64,000 bases of DNA from Clostridia bacterium (lineage in GTDB: Bacteria; Bacillota; Clostridia; Oscillospirales; Acutalibacteraceae): NCBI GenBank assembly GCA_017549105.1, contig JAFYVN010000011.1:248001-312000 (forward strand), read 5' to 3'. Of the stretch, positions 61,973-64,000 are shown one piece after another. The notes below the pieces were generated by a model, which was given only the letters and a program-made list of their open reading frames with translations, was not told the DNA's origin and did no database searches. The first letter of the stretch is position 1. Every line of letters starts with the position of its first letter. The position numbers and the translations under genes are program-made.

Positions 61973-63148
61973 ATGAAAGAAGTTATTCTTATAAAAAACG
62001 GAGAGCTTGCTCTTAAGGGTCTCAACAGAAGAACCTTTGAGGATATGCTCGTTAAAAATATGCGCCGCAGACTTGAATCCGCGGGCAAGTTCAATTTTAC
62101 AATTGCTCAGTCAACAATCGTTGCCGAGCCTGTGGATGAATTTGCGGATTTTGACGAAGCGGTCAGCAGAATCGAAAAAGTTTTTGGTATTGCGGGATTT
62201 TCAAGAGCTGCTGCAGTTGAGAAGGATATGGAAACAATTCTGAGAAGTGCCGAAGAATACCTGGCTCCCCAGCTTCTCGGAATCAGAACTTTCAAGGTTG
62301 AGGCAAAGCGTTCCGATAAGAAATTCCCTCTCACTTCTCCCGAAATCTGCAGGGAGACTGGCGGATATCTTCTGCGCAAATTTCCGCATCTGACGGTTGA
62401 TGTTCATAATCCCGACCTTGTTGTTACGGTTGAGGTCAGAGATAATTACGCATATATCCACGGCACCCAGATCAAGGGTGCGGGCGGTATGCCCACAGGT
62501 TCCGCGGGCAGAGCGGCTATTCTTATTTCTGGCGGTATTGACAGCCCCGTTGCCGCATATATGATGGCAAAGAGAGGTCTTGAGCTTATCGCAATCCACT
62601 TTGCATCACCTCCGTATACAAGCGAAAGAGCCGAGCAGAAGGTTCATTCGCTCCTCAAGCAGGTCAGCAAGTATTCGGGCAGAATAACACTTTATGTTGT
62701 TCCGTTCACCGAAACTCAGGAGAGCATCAAGGATAACTGCCCCGAGGATATCTTCACGGTTGTTATGCGCCGTATGATGATGAGAGTTTCGCAGATAATT
62801 GCGCAGAGAGAGCACGCAGGTGCGCTCATCACGGGCGAAAGCGTCGGTCAGGTTGCGAGCCAGACAATGCCTGCAATCGCCTGCACGGATGCGGTATGCG
62901 AAATGCCCGTATTCCGTCCGCTTATCGGTATGGACAAGGATGAGGTTGTTGCGATTTCAAGAAAAATCGACACCTTTGATATTTCAATTCTTCCCTACGA
63001 GGATTGCTGTACGGTATTCACTCCGAAGCATCCCAAGACCAAACCCACAATCGATTACGTTGAGAAGTGCGAAGAAGCGCTCGAAGTTGAAAGACTCGTA
63101 AACGAAGCGGTTGATGGAACAAGATTTATTCATATTAATGCTTATTAA
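61973..63148 (+). CDS. thiI: ThiI, tRNA 4-thiouridine synthase
   Basis: About 391 residues: N-terminal ferredoxin-like/THUMP domain (LIKNGELALKGLNRRTFEDM onward) and PP-loop ATPase domain with SGGIDSPVAAYMMAKRG near 186. It uses ATP to adenylate U8 of tRNA and inserts sulfur delivered by the desulfurase. There is no C-terminal rhodanese domain, as in most Firmicutes ThiI, so sulfur is taken directly from the neighbouring desulfurase. ATG 61973 follows GGAG; GTG 61967 is less likely. Confidence 0.95.
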   Translation: MKEVILIKNGELALKGLNRRTFEDMLVKNMRRRLESAGKFNFTIAQSTIVAEPVDEFADFDEAVSRIEKVFGIAGFSRAAAVEKDMETILRSAEEYLAPQLLGIRTFKVEAKRSDKKFPLTSPEICRETGGYLLRKFPHLTVDVHNPDLVVTVEVRDNYAYIHGTQIKGAGGMPTGSAGRAAILISGGIDSPVAAYMMAKRGLELIAIHFASPPYTSERAEQKVHSLLKQVSKYSGRITLYVVPFTETQESIKDNCPEDIFTVVMRRMMMRVSQIIAQREHAGALITGESVGQVASQTMPAIACTDAVCEMPVFRPLIGMDKDEVVAISRKIDTFDISILPYEDCCTVFTPKHPKTKPTIDYVEKCEEALEVERLVNEAVDGTRFIHINAY

Positions 63149-63149
63149 T

Positions 63150-63250
63150 GAAGAATTAAAAATGAATAATGAATAATTTCGGGCGGGTTTCACCCGCACC
63201 CATTATATAATCGGAGCGAAGCGACCCTTAATTTTTCATTCTTCATTGTG
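63150..63250. repeat. Interspersed repeat, family 2
   Basis: AATGAAGAATTAAAAATGAA and TTTTTCATTCTTCATT ends enclosing CGGGT-TTC-ACCCG and GGAGC-GAA-GCGACCC. Close copy of 10046-10172. Confidence 0.8.
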
Positions 63251-63268
63251 ACTGAAAGGAGCTACGGT

Positions 63269-64000
63269 ATGTCAGTTTGTGAGATTCTTTCCGTGGGTAC
63301 GGAAATATTGCTCGGCGATATTCTCAACACAAATTCAAAATATCTTTCAACCGAGCTTGCGAAACTCGGAATATCTGTGCTCCGCCACACAACCGTAGGC
63401 GATAATCACGACAGACTCGCCGCCGCTCTTCAGACTGCGCTCAGCAGAAGCGATATTGTTATTGCAACGGGCGGTCTCGGCCCTACGGCAGATGATATAA
63501 CAAGAGATGTCTGCTGCGAGGTTATGGGGTTTGAGCTTGAGCTTGACGAAAAAATCGCAGACGGAATCAGAAAATATTTTGCTTCAAAGGGCTACGATAT
63601 GCCGGAGAGCAATCTCCGTCAGGCGTATGTACCCGTCGGAGGAACTGTTTTTGAAAACAACCACGGCACTGCTCCGGGTCTGGGTCTTAAGAAGGACGGC
63701 AAATGCGTTGTCATTCTTCCCGGTCCGCCCTATGAGATGGCGCCTATGTATAAAGAGAGCGTTGTTCCCTATCTTGCGGAGTATTCCGACGGTGCGATTG
63801 TGTCGCATACGGTGAGGACTATGGGAATCGGCGAAAGTGCAATGGCAGAGATGTGTGCGGATTTGCTTGAAAAAGAAAATCCTACTGTTGCACCTTACGC
63901 AAAGAAGGGTGAGGCACTTCTGCGTGTCACCGCCAAGGCGGAGAATGAAGACGAAGCCGAAAAACTTCTTCTGCCCGTGATTGACGAGATAAAGTCAAGG
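63269..64000 (+). CDS. cinA: CinA-family protein, cut by the window end
   Basis: The first 244 codons are in the window and the frame is still open. AAAGGAG precedes the ATG. Motifs of the CinA N-terminal (MoaB/MogA-like) domain: ILSVGTEILLGDILNTNSKY, ATGGLGPTADDITRD and LPGPPYEM. The full protein family is about 410 residues with a C-terminal nicotinamide-nucleotide amidase domain. It is competence/DNA-damage inducible in some bacteria and recycles pyridine nucleotides. The end lies outside the window. Confidence 0.93.
   Translation, partial: MSVCEILSVGTEILLGDILNTNSKYLSTELAKLGISVLRHTTVGDNHDRLAAALQTALSRSDIVIATGGLGPTADDITRDVCCEVMGFELELDEKIADGIRKYFASKGYDMPESNLRQAYVPVGGTVFENNHGTAPGLGLKKDGKCVVILPGPPYEMAPMYKESVVPYLAEYSDGAIVSHTVRTMGIGESAMAEMCADLLEKENPTVAPYAKKGEALLRVTAKAENEDEAEKLLLPVIDEIKSR

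Overview
The window looks like a chromosomal segment of an anaerobic, gut-type Clostridia bacterium, most likely Oscillospiraceae/Ruminococcaceae-like. The supports are BspA-like leucine-rich-repeat surface proteins, Thr-rich Ruminococcus-style lipoproteins, an L-fucose catabolic cluster, several glycoside hydrolases, SpoVT as a sporulation marker, and strong AGGAGG-type ribosome binding sites. The taxonomic guess is inference; no rRNA or tRNA gene is visible.

Left chromosomal part (1-21.8 kb): two small hypotheticals, a lipoprotein, a frameshifted secreted zinc-protease-like protein, YbaK, a GH2 beta-galactosidase, an ABC exporter, then an L-fucose cluster (fucU, FGGY kinase, fucI) into which two DUF559 endonuclease-like genes and a DUF4474 gene are intercalated. 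It continues with a phosphodiesterase, a coupled trio of small proteins, a TSCPD protein, a lipoprotein, PduL and a BspA-like surface protein. Nearly every intergenic space here carries one of two palindromic repeat families; the same repeats return at 57-63 kb.

Mobile element (22,315-40,523, about 18.2 kb): a large-serine-recombinase element inserted inside spoVT. The recombinase gene at its left end is fused in frame to the last 150 codons of spoVT, and the first 33 codons of spoVT sit at the right end (40,608). A shared core (AACGGGTCGCCTTCAC) and matching 16-base inverted arms on the element side define attL and attR and let attP be rebuilt. Cargo: DUF3847 and MobA/MobL mobilisation genes (the relaxase seems to start on ATA), a run of hairpins that may be oriT, a phosphoesterase/cupin/acetyltransferase/DUF3795 cassette, a transglutaminase-methyltransferase fusion, an esterase/kinase/AraC set, and a defence-like block: multi-ubiquitin protein, ThiF E1-like enzyme and DUF6527 protein in an overlapping operon, a candidate small RNA, a Fic protein and DarTG.

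Second segment (40.5-52.4 kb): an MFS transporter, GH43, CDP-alcohol phosphatidyltransferase, acetyltransferase, Gfo/Idh oxidoreductase, GH29 alpha-L-fucosidase, peptide deformylase, a polytopic membrane protein, an alcohol dehydrogenase and GH5. It is bounded by a 162-bp direct repeat holding the spoVT promoter region and first codons. At the right copy the sequence beyond the crossover is another attP-like arm at identical spacing, the footprint of a second, related integration at the same site.

Right chromosomal part (52.6-64 kb): a second BspA-like protein, an OFA-type MFS transporter, a PBP/FtsW pair, cysteine desulfurase plus ThiI (4-thiouridine synthesis), and the start of cinA, which runs off the end.

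Metabolically, GH29, FucU, the kinase and FucI form a route from fucosylated glycans to fuculose phosphate; PduL could serve the later propanediol-to-propionate step, though no microcompartment genes are present.
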